Origin: Polytrichum commune
Taxonomy: Eukaryota > Streptophyta > Polytrichopsida > Polytrichales > Polytrichaceae
Length of the DNA: 64,000 nucleotides
Assembly (NCBI GenBank): GCA_950295325.1
Contig: OX485809.1
Span: 17,112,001-17,176,000 of the forward strand
Direction of reading: 5' to 3'
Part shown: in pieces, positions 35,748-47,831 of the stretch
Numbering within the stretch: the stretch's first letter is position 1
Layout: each line of letters opens with the position of its first letter
The notes under the pieces: generated by a model
What the model was told of the DNA's origin: nothing
Database searches by the model: none
Seen by the model: only the letters and a program-made list of their open reading frames with translations
Made by a program: the position numbers and the translations under genes

Positions 35748-36544
35748 TTTACGAACGCCCGTTCGTAAAAGTCGGCGCACAATTACTAACTATGCAGCAC
35801 TTGGTTGCTGCGCAGAATTTTATGAAAATGTGGGCCGAGGTTTACGAACGCCCGTTCGTAAATGTGGCGGAGATTTACGAACGCCCGTTCGTAAATGTGG
35901 GCCAAGGTTTACGAACGCCCGTTCGTAAAAGTCGGCGCACATTTACTAACTATGCAGCACTTGGTTGCTGCGCAGAATTTTACGAAAATGTGGGCCGAGG
36001 TTTACGAACGCCCGTTCGTAAAAGTCGGCGCACATTTACTAACTATGCAGCACTCGGTTGCTGCGCAGAATTTTACGAAAATGTGGGCCGAGGTTTACGA
36101 ACGCTCGTTCGTAAATGTGGCGGAGATTTACGAACGCCCGTTCGTAAATGTGGGCCGAGGTTTACGAACGCCCGTTCGTAAAAGTCGGCGCACATTTACT
36201 AACTATGCAGCACTCGGTTGCTGCGCAGAATTTTACGAAAATGTGGGCCGAGGTTTACGAACGCTCGTTCGTAAATGTGGCGGAGATTTACGAACGCCCA
36301 TTCGTAAATGTGGGCCGAGGTTTACGAACGCCCGTTCGTAAATGTGCACCGACGTTTACGAACGCACGTTCGTAACTATGCAGCACTTGGTTGCTGCGAA
36401 GAAGTTTACGAACGCACGTTCGTAAATGTGGGCCGAGATTTACGAACGCCCGTTCGTAAACGTGCGCCGACGTTTACGAACGCACGTTCGTAACTGTGCA
36501 GCACTTGGTTGTTGCGCTAAAGTTTACGAACGCCCGTTCGTAAA
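35748..36544. repeat. Left palindrome array (16 near-perfect 22-bp palindromes)
   Basis: Palindromes start at 35748, 35841, 35874, 35908, 36001, 36094, 36127, 36161, 36254, 36287, 36321, 36355, 36405, 36439, 36473 and 36523. The 93+33+34 spacing gives an exact 160-base higher-order period (35841, 36001, 36161, 36321). The 93-base linker carries TATGCAGCACT.GGTTGCTGCGCAG, itself able to form a hairpin (GCAGCA/TGCTGC). Degenerate copies precede it from 35530. Centre bases vary (CC, CT, CA) while the ten-base arms are kept. Confidence 0.9.
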
Positions 36545-37413
36545 CATGCTCCGGTATTTACGCATGTACATATGTTTTTATATTCATATATAAACAAATA
36601 TAAATATGCATTGGTCTATAATGGAGTGGTTGATATGTATCAGTAATTTGTCCATTGCATCTTGCCACTTTTGGTTTGTGATTGATACCTATCAATCTTG
36701 AATTGGTGCCTTTGCATACTGCAAGTGAAGATAAAACTTGAGAACGATAAAAATTGAAACAACCGAATGAAAACATAATTGAGTTTCAGGTTGTGAGAGA
36801 ACACTAAATCGAAAAATATGGGGAAGCTTGCAAACAAAACATGCCAAAGCTCAACATACATGGAAAAAAACACATGGAATTCAACAATGAAAAAAATTTC
36901 AAAATGTGAAGGAAGTGAGTTCAGGGGGATTACACTATGCACGTTGAATTGGTATACATCCAAAACTTGTGCTTCCTCATTTAGTGAAAAACTTCGAAAA
37001 CCTCAAAATTGTAAATTCAATCTACTGCACCCTCACATTAGTCATTCCTCCCTCACACTCTTAAGCCCTCGCACGTTACATACAAACCCTTGCAGCAACT
37101 CTTATGTGTATGCAACTTTTAAGTTTGTAGCTCTCAAGCTCTCTACTAGCAAACTTGCAACTCTCAAAAGAAATCTGCGACTCTCAAACACGCGCACCAA
37201 CAAAACAAAGAAAAGATATGAGTAAAGAAATGACAAGAGCTCCGCTCCGCATGTGCTCAGCGTTCCGCTTCTCCTTTCTATGCTCCAAATGACAATGAAA
37301 GGAGAAGAAGGGGTGCGGGGAGGTAGCCAACGCCGCTAGGGTTTCCCTATCGTTGCTACGTGGCCTCCTCCACGTTGGAAGGGTTGGGATGTGCTGGGAT
37401 GGGGTGTGGGGAG

Positions 37414-37467
37414 GGGATGGGATGGGATGGGATGGGATGGGATGGGTTGGGATGGGATGGGATAGGG
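37414..37467 (+). repeat. (GGGAT)n G-rich minisatellite
   Basis: About ten GGGAT units, with one GGGTT and one GATAGGGG variant, give at least four G3 runs with short loops. They could form a G-quadruplex on the plus strand. Confidence 0.85.
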
Positions 37468-38262
37468 GTGGGGAGGGAATTTGGTACCATTGAAATGTGT
37501 TAGTTTCATCCAAGTTACGATACATGACTTGTTGTCATATTATGGAGGCAGTCATATGACTACCTTGTCCATACTTGTTAGGATGGAAGAACGTTCGATG
37601 ACTCTCTTGCATGAAAATAAAAGTAGAATTTGTAAGTAAATGAAGGCATGCTTAATTCATGTTTTGTATTATGTATATGTAGTATAGGTGTTTATCATAT
37701 TGATTTGAATAGCTTAGTATAAATACAAATGAATTTTTTCTCCCCATTCTATTAGTCCCTATACATTTGGTTCTTTTGTAAACATTAGGTACATAGGGAG
37801 TATAAATTTGTAGTGAACAATGCACATCATTTAGTAGAAATTTGATGAAGAATCCAACCACAAGGATGCTCATATGGTGTTTTGAAATATAATGTTTTCA
37901 AGAATGAAATATCTTTCAAGTTGTTCATTAGTTCCTCTGATCATTATTAGCTTCATAAAATACACAATTTGAGATTAAGGGGAGGGGGTGAACTTAATTT
38001 TAGTAGAGGTGGAGGGAAATTCAATTTCGAACATGTCATCAATTCATATAATTAGGTGTCAACTTGAACTAACATTTGTATAGTGCATTGAACTTTAACT
38101 TCAACTTGAACTAAGTGTATTTGAGCCATGTGATCGGATATTTGGCAAGTATAAAATGTGCATTCTACATAATTAAGTGAGTGCAATATGGGCTATTGAG
38201 TAGTCAATATCGTTTGTGTGTGTAATCTATTGTATTAACTGTCGGACATGCACAACTTTCAC

Positions 38263-38290
38263 AAACCCTAACCCCAAACCCTAAACCCTA
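38263..38290 (-). repeat. Short telomere-like block
   Basis: AAACCCTAA, CCCCAAACCCTAA and ACCCTA in a row give about three imperfect copies of the plant telomere unit (CCCTAAA). It is too short to indicate a former chromosome end. Confidence 0.5.
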
Positions 38291-39509
38291 CATCCCTAAA
38301 TCTTTTAATCTTACCAATATTCAAAATATGTGGCCATGTTGTGGTATGTGGGCATGTCCAACTGGTCTACCAATGTTGGTTGGATTGGATATTGCTTCAT
38401 CCGGTTAATAACAACTATTGAGAATCATGCCGATTGTTATTTCAAGATTCAAAATTGGATTTGAGATACAACTTTGGTTTATGTCAAAAGTGAAGTTTGG
38501 AATTCTTCCTCGTTCACCTTAATAATGTTGAGTGCATTTTGATCACACAGTCCATACTTAATCTTATTCTAACATGCATGTCTTAAGACTCAACTTTAAA
38601 TGAATACTTTTAGTTATGCACCTACTTCTCGTAGGATGCAAAAACATGCAATTAGTGTGACTCGACCTAGGTATGTTTTGAATTCATATGCTTACTCTAC
38701 CTTATGTACCATTCCAAATTAATTTCAGTCTTGCCACACATTCCGGATTAATTCAATCTTTCCACATCTAGGTTTACACTTAAATTAAGACCTACATTAT
38801 ACCTAGGTATGGTTTCATATCATATCTTTCCTCTACCTTACAAGCCATTCCAAATTAATCCGACTTTTTATTGGTGTCCACACACTTAGTGAGCATATTC
38901 TGGACATGTTTTGATGTGAATCATATAATATATACAATTTTAGGGACCTCCATAACTAATTTTGACCCACTCCTACCTCATTGTATGTATGTGTGTATAT
39001 ATATATCACTTAGACCTTGGTAACATATAGGTATGAATTGCCCAAAAACTTGGATTTCATAACTTGGTCGCAAATCATTTATTTAATGTTAAGCATCATC
39101 ATATTTCAATAACATTTGACTATTATAGTATTTATGTTTTTATCCTGAGGCCTTGGTAACACCTAAGGTGTGCGAGCGATATTAATATTTTCAATATGTT
39201 GCATGCATGCCATACATGTTCCATACATAGCGTCATACATGTTTCGCATGGATAGAATGACATATTGTTAGGTTAAGGTAGGCGGCGGGAATCCGCTTTT
39301 TAAAGAGCATCCAAGGGATTTTGAATCGCCCTAGAGCAGTACTTAAAGGTCTTCCCCCCCACACCATAGCTCTTTTTTGCGGCATGCTCTAGAGACTGCT
39401 CTAGAGACTTGTAGGAGTGCGCGCATATCACATTTCTATGCGTCCACACTACACACTTCATGTACGTACAACGTATATCCACCGCATATACCGCCGCGTA
39501 TTCCGGAGT

Positions 39510-40084
39510 TTTACGAACGCCCGTTCGTAAACGTCGGCGCACATTTACGAACGCCCGTTCGTAAACGTCGGCCCACATTTACGAACGCCCGTTCGTAAAC
39601 GTCGGCCCACATTTACGAACGGGCGTTCGTAAACCTCGGCCCACATTTACGAACGCCCGTTCGTAAACGTCGGCCCACATTTACGAACGGGCGTTCGTAA
39701 ACCTCGGCCCACATTTTTGTACACTTCTTTGCAGCAACCAAGTGCTGCATAGTTACGAACGTGCGTTCGTAAACGTCAGCGCACATTTACGAACGGGCGT
39801 TCGTAAACCTCGGCCCACATTTTCGTACACTTCTTTGCAGCAACCAAGTGCTGCATAGTTACGAACGTGCGTTCGTAAACGTCAGCGTACATTTACGAAC
39901 GGGCCGTAAACCTTGGCCCACATTTACGAACGGGCGTTCGTAAACATCGGCCCACATTTTCGTAAGCTTCTGCGCAGAAACTAAGTGCTGCACAATTACG
40001 AACGTGCGTTCGTAAATCTCGGCCCACATTTACGAACGGACGTTCATAAACCTCGATGCACATTTACGAACGGGCGTTCGTAAA
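39510..40084. repeat. Right palindrome array (14 palindromes, one damaged)
   Basis: Palindromes start at 39510, 39544, 39578, 39612, 39646, 39680, 39752, 39786, 39858, 39892, 39923, 39995, 40029 and 40063. The basic step is 34 bases, and linkers with CTTCTTTGCAGCAACCAAGTGCTGCATAG lengthen it to 72. The copy at 39892 has lost its centre. The array is inverted relative to the left one, but its unit order is different, so the two have been rearranged or homogenised separately. Confidence 0.9.
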
Positions 40085-40592
40085 CATCGGCCCACATTTT
40101 CGTAAACTTCTGCGCAGCAACCAAATGCTACATAGTACGTATATATGAAAGCCCATTGTTAATGGGTGTTTGCAGTCCTTCCTTGCTACATTAATTCTTT
40201 TGTTGCTAGTCATTTCCAAGCCTTGCAAAAACACCTCCCAACCTAGTGCATCTCTAGAAAACTCCTTTGACGTATGATCGCCTTAAACTTCCGTTTAAGG
40301 CTAAAAAATATGTCTTGGACACTACCTACGAGCTCACGTTTTTGTTCTGTATGACCAACTTTTAGATGTTGTTTCCATAATATAAGCTTAGAGCTGGCAT
40401 TTGTAACCTTCTACAACCTATAGTGTAGTTTTCGGGTCCTTATGACTAGCTAACGTTTTTTATCAAAGGTGGTTTTCGCAAACCAAATCCAGATCCAACG
40501 TTTCTAAGCTTCAACCAACCTATGGTACAAATATAAATCACAAATCACAAATCAATGCATTTGTAGTATTGGTTCAAACATAGATGATGGTT

Positions 40593-41640
40593 GAGAGTTT
40601 ACAAACGCACGTTTGTAAATCACAAATCAACGCATTTGTAGTATTGGTTGAAACATATATGGTGATTGAGAGTTTACAAACGCGCGTTCGTAAATCACAA
40701 ATGAACGCATTTGTATTAATGATTCAATCACATGTGATGGCTAAGAGTTTACGAACGTGCGTTCGTAAATATCACCTGTGAGTATGGTCTATTTATCTAG
40801 CAATATCCATAGATAGACATACATCTATGCATAGATCCAAACAATATATCATAGTGATATACGAACGTGCGTTCATAAATACCACCTGTGAGTATGGTCT
40901 ATGTGTCTAGGAACATCCATAGATGGACATACATCTATGCATAGACCCAAACAATATGTCATGGTGATATACGAACGCACGTTTGTAAAGATATGACCCA
41001 AAGCCTTATGAACGGTCGTTTGTAAATACCACCTGTGAATATGGTCTATGTATCCAAACAACATCCATACATAGACACATCTATGCATCGACCCAAATAT
41101 GATGATGATATATGATACAAGTCTGTCATGATGATATACGAATGGACATTCATAAAGATACCTACCAAAGCTTTACGAACGGCCATTCGTATGGAGTATA
41201 CCAATCCAATTGCCCCAAATACCCGTATGATGGCATACGTTTTGCGAAAGTACATCCGTAAAATACCACAATTATTACAATCTAAATTTTATCTGCCATA
41301 AAAAATACAACATGTGACATACACGCGGCCGTTCATAAAGATACCCTCCTGGAATATGTATAGGGAGGTATACGAACGCCCATTCGTATATCTCAAGTCG
41401 TATTTTTTTGTATTTTGGGCCTATAATCGACGACATACATCGTGTCGACTGTGTATGCGACTAATATTTTTTAAATCCATATCATTCAATTTTTTTCATA
41501 TGCATGTATAATGTTCTTTGACACCAATGTGAATATATGTATCGTGTGATCTTTAACATCATGTGTTGTTTGTCCCATGCACATTTGATCATGAAATGGG
41601 ATGTGCTTTACGACCGCGCGTTCGTGAACATATGTGAAAA
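40593..41640. repeat. Degenerate palindromes outside the right arm
   Basis: About eleven decayed copies of the same palindrome occur, near 40593, 40672, 40748, 40857, 40968, 41004, 41134, 41172, 41320, 41367 and 41608. They are embedded in longer direct repeats (TAAATCACAAATCAACGCATTTGTAGT; ATACATCTATGCATAGA.CCAAACAATAT). The irregular spacing and substitutions suggest an older array than the one in the element. Confidence 0.7.
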
Positions 41641-44600
41641 TCATGTCTTGTATTGATGTAGAACCATGCCCATGGTTACTTAACAAATCATTTCAACGCC
41701 TTCTAAAGATAATAAATAACACCATGTGATGCCCATGTTTATTGGAATGGAAAAATAAGGATTATTTGCACTTGACCATGGATTGTTTTGGAACACATGT
41801 TCGTGTTTATTTATGAGGTTCTCCAATGGTATCCCAACACCTACTTTTTAATGTCCACAATGCGAGCGTGTCTTTGGTTTGCTAGTCACTATTGTCTCTT
41901 TAGTTGGAAAATGTATGTATTTCAGGTCATATATACTCACATATAGTGTGTCCACTCTTATTTGCATAGCATCGGTTATGCGGTTGTCCATTCCATGGTT
42001 GTTTTTTAGGTGTGATGGTAGTGGATGTAGTAGATAGTGCCTTTGTGTTGTCGACATATGCATCGTCTTTAGATAATGAATGTGAACTCTCTTCCCGATC
42101 GGCTGACAATATTGACGGGACAATCGTGGTGGGTGTGTTTGTGGATACATCTTTTGGTGGACATAACATAGGTTGGAATTAGTGTGAAAATAGGGGCATT
42201 ATATAGTCTTGGTTGTATTGCGGCTACATTCAAACTTATTTTAAATAAGTTTGGGATATGCCATCTAATTCAATAAGACCTTTCCATATGGGATGCGCAT
42301 CCTAGACTCTATAATGATATAAAACTATTTTTTGGGAGATTTGATTGTTATTTTCCATGTGAAGTTCATGTTTTGATCACGATATTTTAAAATTACTATA
42401 TTTAGTAATGTAAATATTCTTTGCGTACAAACTTATGAACTATCATTTTCCCAATGTTCCCAATGTTCCCATTATAATGTATGCTCACAATATTGGCATC
42501 CCAAACTATGGGTGAATTTGATTTTGAGACTTTCCAAAGTCTCCGATTAACGAATATAGTGTTACTGTTGTGGAGGACTAGAAAACTTCCTCAAAGGGAC
42601 CCCTGGACTCCATCATTATTGTATACGAGTTCCCAAGCAGCGCAGCCAGCGGTTGGCTCATGTGCAAGGCTCCTTAACTTTTACTAATAAGTAAACAGAT
42701 TCCAGTATATATATATATATATATATGTCTGGGGGATACAGCCCGCCAGGGACATCTTCCAAAGTCAAGCTTCAGCCATTTGCCAAACATCTCATTAACT
42801 AGAGCCACCATTTGTTGAATAGTAGTAGAGTACTCCTGCATGGCAAATCATGCACAAGGCGCCCAGTTCGCAATTGGTCGCATTATAAATAAGTGGGTGC
42901 ACCTCGTGGTGTTTCATGAGATATTTCGTGAGCGGTGGCAGTCATGGTGTTGGTGTGCGGCATCAAGAAGTAAACGTCCGGGCCTTGAGGAATGGCTGCC
43001 AACCGCTGCACTTACACCCCACTCATAATTCCTAATTTGGCAAAATGGCAAACCACTTTGGGAACAATGCAGCATCCGAGTAGGAAAATGGAGCTATTAT
43101 CTAATATCTTGAGTTTGTCGGTTGAGGCAGGCAAGTGGGTCTATACCACTTAGCTACTGGCCGACTCCACATATCAATGGAGCAATATGTCATCTTAAGA
43201 AAATGTGCGCAATTTGAGAAGGCCGAGGTGATCACTCAAATAGAAGAAAAAGAAGGAAGAATCGTCACTTTGACCTCTTATAACTTAAGTATTTTCATAC
43301 TTCACAATTGCTCAGTGGATGAGGCAATTCCCAAGCTGATTCAATGATCGAAACTGCGTTTACAAATGAAGTGGGCCCACAATAGGACCACATACGGGCC
43401 ACATACCTCGCAAGAACATGTTGTGAACTACCAAGAATATCCCAATCCAATAATATCTTATTTGTCGGAAGTTAATGCTCATGTGATTTGAAGGGCAATG
43501 GGTTGTATGTCGGTGACAAGAATTAATATAAAATTGGCATGCTATGAACTTGGGCAATGGCACACATGAAAGCCCACTTTGGGAACATTGCAGCATCCTG
43601 CCCAAGTAGGAAAAAGAAGCTAGCTTCTAATATCCTTAGTTGATTGGTTGAGGCATGTGTGTCTTTAACACCTAGCTACTAGACTCCCCACATATTGAAC
43701 AGAGTAATATTATGTCATCTTAGGAAAGTGTGCGCTCGTGCCATGAGATGAGGCCGCACGTACACTAGTTTCCAAAGGACATCAATCCCCAAAATCACTC
43801 TCATAACCTTGCACTATTAAGTTAATTTCTTTGTGTATTGTCCCCAAGGGGTGGACTCTTCATTGGAAACCTCAATGATGTGGGTGGGTCACTATGAAAT
43901 CAATCCCCCTATATACGAGAAGTTTATAGAGAAAACATATGTATATGTACTCATGGCATGCTAAATAAGGGACTCGTGCATTTATACTTGGCATTTCAAT
44001 TTAATGTAATAAATGCCTCCACTACATATACAATTTGTACATCATGGATTCAAGAAGACTTTATTACATATAAAATCCACTTTCACTTTTCGATGCGAAA
44101 GTCTTGAATGTTATCATCCATAGCATGTACCTCAACGATCGTATCAAACAAACAAAGGTAAGAGCACAATAACTTGCCCACAATAAAGAGGGCAAAACCA
44201 AAGCAAGCCCATGAGAGCTTCAAGAGCCTCTAGTTGTAACAACCCAAACGCAAAACCTAAACAGAAGCAACATGGTAGTCATTGAGGACTATGATTATAC
44301 GAAAACAATGAATGAAATTATGAAGTGGATGAAACCAACACATGTATTATCAATTTTTTCTCTAAAACTTAGGGTCCCCTTTTGTACATCTGTCTTTACT
44401 TCAAAAAAATTAATAGCCTCTTTCGACGCACACACTGGAGAAAAACAATACCTCTCCCTTATGTATACTATGTATGCTAATGACTCAAATCATACACCCT
44501 TCTTACACTCACGTTAACTCATACATGATATGAAGAATCCAACCCCTAGGATATTGTCACGGTTTGTGCTCCATGGAGCCTTAGCATTATGGCTCCCTTA

Positions 44601-47135
44601 GCATTATGGAACGATACTCCCATACTTTGCAAACCACACCTCTTAAGTCATATATAACGTCATCAAAAGCAGAGTTGGCCAAAGCTGACCTTCCAAGAAC
44701 CCTTGAAGACTTTGTTCAATATATTGAGGGAGCTAAGCTTAGAGGGAGACAAAGACTTTGCCCTTAAGTTAGTGACACTTAGATGAGTGACAAGCACAGC
44801 GTCTCGAAATTCGAGGAGCCCCACCCTGGGTGCCAACTTGTACTTAACTCTTTTGAACTAAAAAATATTTTCGTGCTAATGAAGGTCTCTCGTATCCTTG
44901 TGAATGGCTGCAATTTGGAGAACAGAACATATTGTGAAACTACATGAGAAATTCAACCCAATAATATCGGGATGGTATCTTAATGACAGAAAATAGATGC
45001 TCACAGACTATATATGTAGGGCAATAAGTTATATGTAGATGATAAGCACCATTATCATGAAACAGTCCCGTGAACATAGAAATTGAGATATTTTCAGTCA
45101 CAATAAAATAATCATAAGGAATCATATATAAGTGGATCGACAAGGTAAGCTCTATCATAAACTAATGATGTTCTTGAAAACACTTATCACAAGACATTAT
45201 GTTTTGCACATCCCTAGTAATTACGAAGGAGTAGCCATGATCCCAAGAAGTACACTGAGTAGATACCTTACCTTTCAATAAATATGGCACACCTGGGGTG
45301 GCAATAGTTGGGGTTATAATACATGACTATCAAATTGTATATCACTTTATAATGGTATCTATATGATTTTTAAGCTAGCACTTTTTTATATGTTGGTAAA
45401 GAGAAAGTCAAGGTGAATCCAATTATATCAAAATTTATGTAAATAAACAAGTTGTAATATAAAATATAATGGTTTGAAGTTGTATATTGAGGTATTTTTT
45501 ATATTAGGGGAGTCCTAGTCCAAACATTGGGATGTTTCATCTTATTAACAATTATAATAAGATATTATAATATAAATAAATTATTCTAAGATAATATACA
45601 AGCATTCTAATTTTTTCAATCAGTCTTTCTATAATAACTCTACAATATAAAATTATAATATAATATTTGAGAGTTGATAATATAAAATCATTATCAACTC
45701 TCAAATGGTCTTATTATCCGAAGACCCTGCAATGTATTCTAGTTGTTGCCACCCCAAGATGGCACAATTACTTATGTAATAACCATGAATGCAAGGAAAC
45801 AACATCTCAAATGCATGGTGCATAGAAACTCGAGTTGAATACATCCATATTGGTACTTGGAATACCTAAAACTCTTAATGTCACACCGAAAGATGTCACG
45901 CTTTTGGCACTAAGTTGATTAGGTGAGTGAACAAACTACAAAGTGTGAATCACATGCTTAAATGGAAAAGTTATCCAAATTAGTCAAATTCTGAACATCC
46001 ATAATCACACCACTCCTGAGTATGTGCAAGGTAGATGAGGCTAATTCAGTTAGCTTCCTTAATCGGAAACTTATTTTTGGCTCTTTATCAATATTGAAGT
46101 CACTTTAATTTGATGGGTGAGTAATACATGATGATTTAGCTACCACCAATACATGATATTTGGGTTAGTCACCTTTGCAATAATCAAACTACACTCACTA
46201 TCCTCAATAATGAGGAGTGCTATCCACCGAGCTATGGCACGCTTGATTTTTGTGTCCAAGGTGGGCAAATTAAGAGGCCGCATGTGCCTATGTGGGGTTG
46301 AGCAACTTGTATTGTGAATATTCCATATTAAAAAAACCAATTCAGCAACGTTTTATCTTACATGTGACCACTTTAGAGACATGACATAGTCAATATTGAC
46401 AGTCTACTTGGTTTTCATTGGCAATTGACCCTCATAGAATCTACTAATGATGTTGTCCACTTACACAACATTGAACGATAAAAGAGCTCCCCCCCCCCCC
46501 CCTCTTTACACCACAATGAGAAATAGACGACCTTTGATTCCATAGCCGAGATCAACACCTTCCCCAACTCCGATTTCAACGATGTCAAATGCTTCAGTCC
46601 TAATTCACAATTGCTAACCTTCTCAAGCTTCTAATGCTCGAATCCATCGGCTAGATGGTTCCACAGAGCTGGAGGTGTCCACATTAGCCCCATCTTACCT
46701 TAGTCCACATAATGTCAGATATTTCTTCCTTTCTCAAATATCCTCAAGAAATTCCGGTGTTAGAACATTCCCTTCCTCTGCGTCAACAAGACTAAAATGA
46801 CACAAGTGGGTCCTTGTCATGACCCATGTGAATCGTCCCCCTTCATGTGCACAGTATATGTGTCCTTGAAAATTTTATCGGAAAAGCGCAGCACTTGTAT
46901 GGCAAATCACGGGCAAGCACGTGGAGGCTCCCCCCGGGTACTTGCCAAATTTTGAAGCTCTCAAGACCAAGGTCAATGAAATGGACAAGAATGGAAACAA
47001 TAAGTTTATGTCACGAAGCACTGAACCAACAACCTCGTTTGGCCATTTGTAAACCACAGGCCTTCCCTTTCTCTGTGATTTTATCCACCTGCCAAGTTCC
47101 TGGCCAGGAATCTTGTGAGTAGTTGGTAGGTAGGT
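41641..47135. other. Repeat-rich intergenic region, no gene recognised
   Basis: Direct repeats include 43040-43220 with 43566-43745 (CACTTTGGGAACA.TGCAGCATCC; GGTTGAGGCA; TATGTCATCTTA) and 43400-43530 with 44925-45060 (GAACAT.TTGTGAA; CCAATAATAT; GGGCAAT..GTT.TATGT.G). These look like fragments of old retroelements, but no reverse transcriptase, integrase or primer-binding site was found. An (AT)n run is at 42708-42726. The frames at 42840 and 46847 have no recognisable domain. Confidence 0.45.
46489..46502. repeat. Poly(C) run
   Basis: Fourteen consecutive C residues, an unusual length in this AT-rich context. The exact length may be a sequencing uncertainty. Confidence 0.7.
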
Positions 47136-47831
47136 ACATACACAACCTGCTGGCTGGGAGTACGCCCTTCATGCTCTCTAGTGTCACGTACACTATTTGC
47201 GAAAGGCCTAAACTAGATATCTAGAGGTCTTCACACGTCACGCCTGCTAATTGTCAATATGATTCCGTTCGTCAACATTAGTAACTTCTGTAAGTGAAAA
47301 AAACATCTACATACACAACCTGCTGGCTGGGAGTACACCCTTCATGCTCTCTAGTGTCACGTACACTATTTGCGAAAGGCCTAAACTAGATATCTAGAGG
47401 TCTTAACACGTCACGCCTGCTAATTGTCAATATGATTCCGTTCGTCAACATAAGTAACTTCTGTAAGTGAAAAAACATCTACATACACAACCTGTTGGTT
47501 GGGAGTACGCCCTTCATGCTCTCTAGTGTCACGTACACTATTTGCGAAAGGCCTAAACTAGATTTCTAGAGGTCTTAACACGTCACGCCTGCTAATCGTC
47601 AATATGATTCCGTTCGTCAACATAAGTAACTTCTGTAAGTGAAAAAAACATCTACATACACAACCTGTTGGTTGGGAGTACGCCCTTCATGCTCTCTAGT
47701 GTCACGTACACTATTTGCGAAAGGCCTAAACTAGATTTCTAGAGGTCTTAACGTACACGTCACGCCTGCGAATTGTCAATATGATTCCATTCGTCAACAT
47801 AAGTATCTTCTGTAAGTGAAAAAAACATCTA
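47136..47831 (+). repeat. Four tandem copies of a ~173-bp satellite-like unit
   Basis: Units begin ACATACACAACCTG at 47136, 47309, 47481 and 47654. They are highly similar and hold CTCTAGTGTCACGTACACTA, GCGAAAGGCCTAAACTAGAT and GATTCCGTTCGTCAACAT. Only the last unit has a small insertion. Near-identity suggests recent amplification. The unit length is in the nucleosomal range typical of plant satellites. Confidence 0.9.

Larger units (their letters stand above)
36545..39509. other. Core of the foldback element
   Basis: Nearly 3 kb without a recognised gene. It holds the GGGAT repeat, a telomere-like block and a weak direct repeat near 38663 and 38803 (CCTAGGTATG.TTT..AT...ATATC.T.CTCTACCTTA). 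No transposase-like frame was seen on either strand. Confidence 0.5.
35085..40529. mobile_element. 5.4-kb foldback element with palindrome-array arms
   Basis: Outer arms of about 396 bp (35085-35480 and 40134-40529) are close reverse complements. They begin TGTACCATAGGTTGGTTGAAGC and end with its complement. Inside each arm lies an array of 22-bp palindromes: arms TTTACGAACG and CGTTCGTAAA around a two-base centre. The core (36545-39509) is non-repetitive and has no transposase or other recognised gene. Flanks are A-rich (AAAAA left, AATA right), so the target duplication is unclear. Long inverted repeats built from short tandem units around a unique core is the plan of foldback elements such as Drosophila FB and plant FARE or SoFT elements. 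I infer this class by structure only. Confidence 0.75.

Noticed and set aside
35695-36493. Long overlapping open frames (up to 160 codons) in the palindrome array
   Set aside because: The repeat contains few stop codons in any frame, and the 160-base period shifts frame each unit. Peptides repeat the same motif in alternating frames, and no start or splice context fits a gene.
35748-36544. Resemblance to a CRISPR array
   Set aside because: The spacers are themselves repeated, not unique, no cas genes occur, and the surrounding genes are spliced plant genes.
38263-38290. Interstitial telomere indicating an old chromosome fusion
   Set aside because: Only about three imperfect units; short telo-like blocks are common in plant DNA.
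43040-45060. Pair of LTRs of a retrotransposon
   Set aside because: The direct repeats are diverged and short, and no primer-binding site, polypurine tract or pol domain lies between them.
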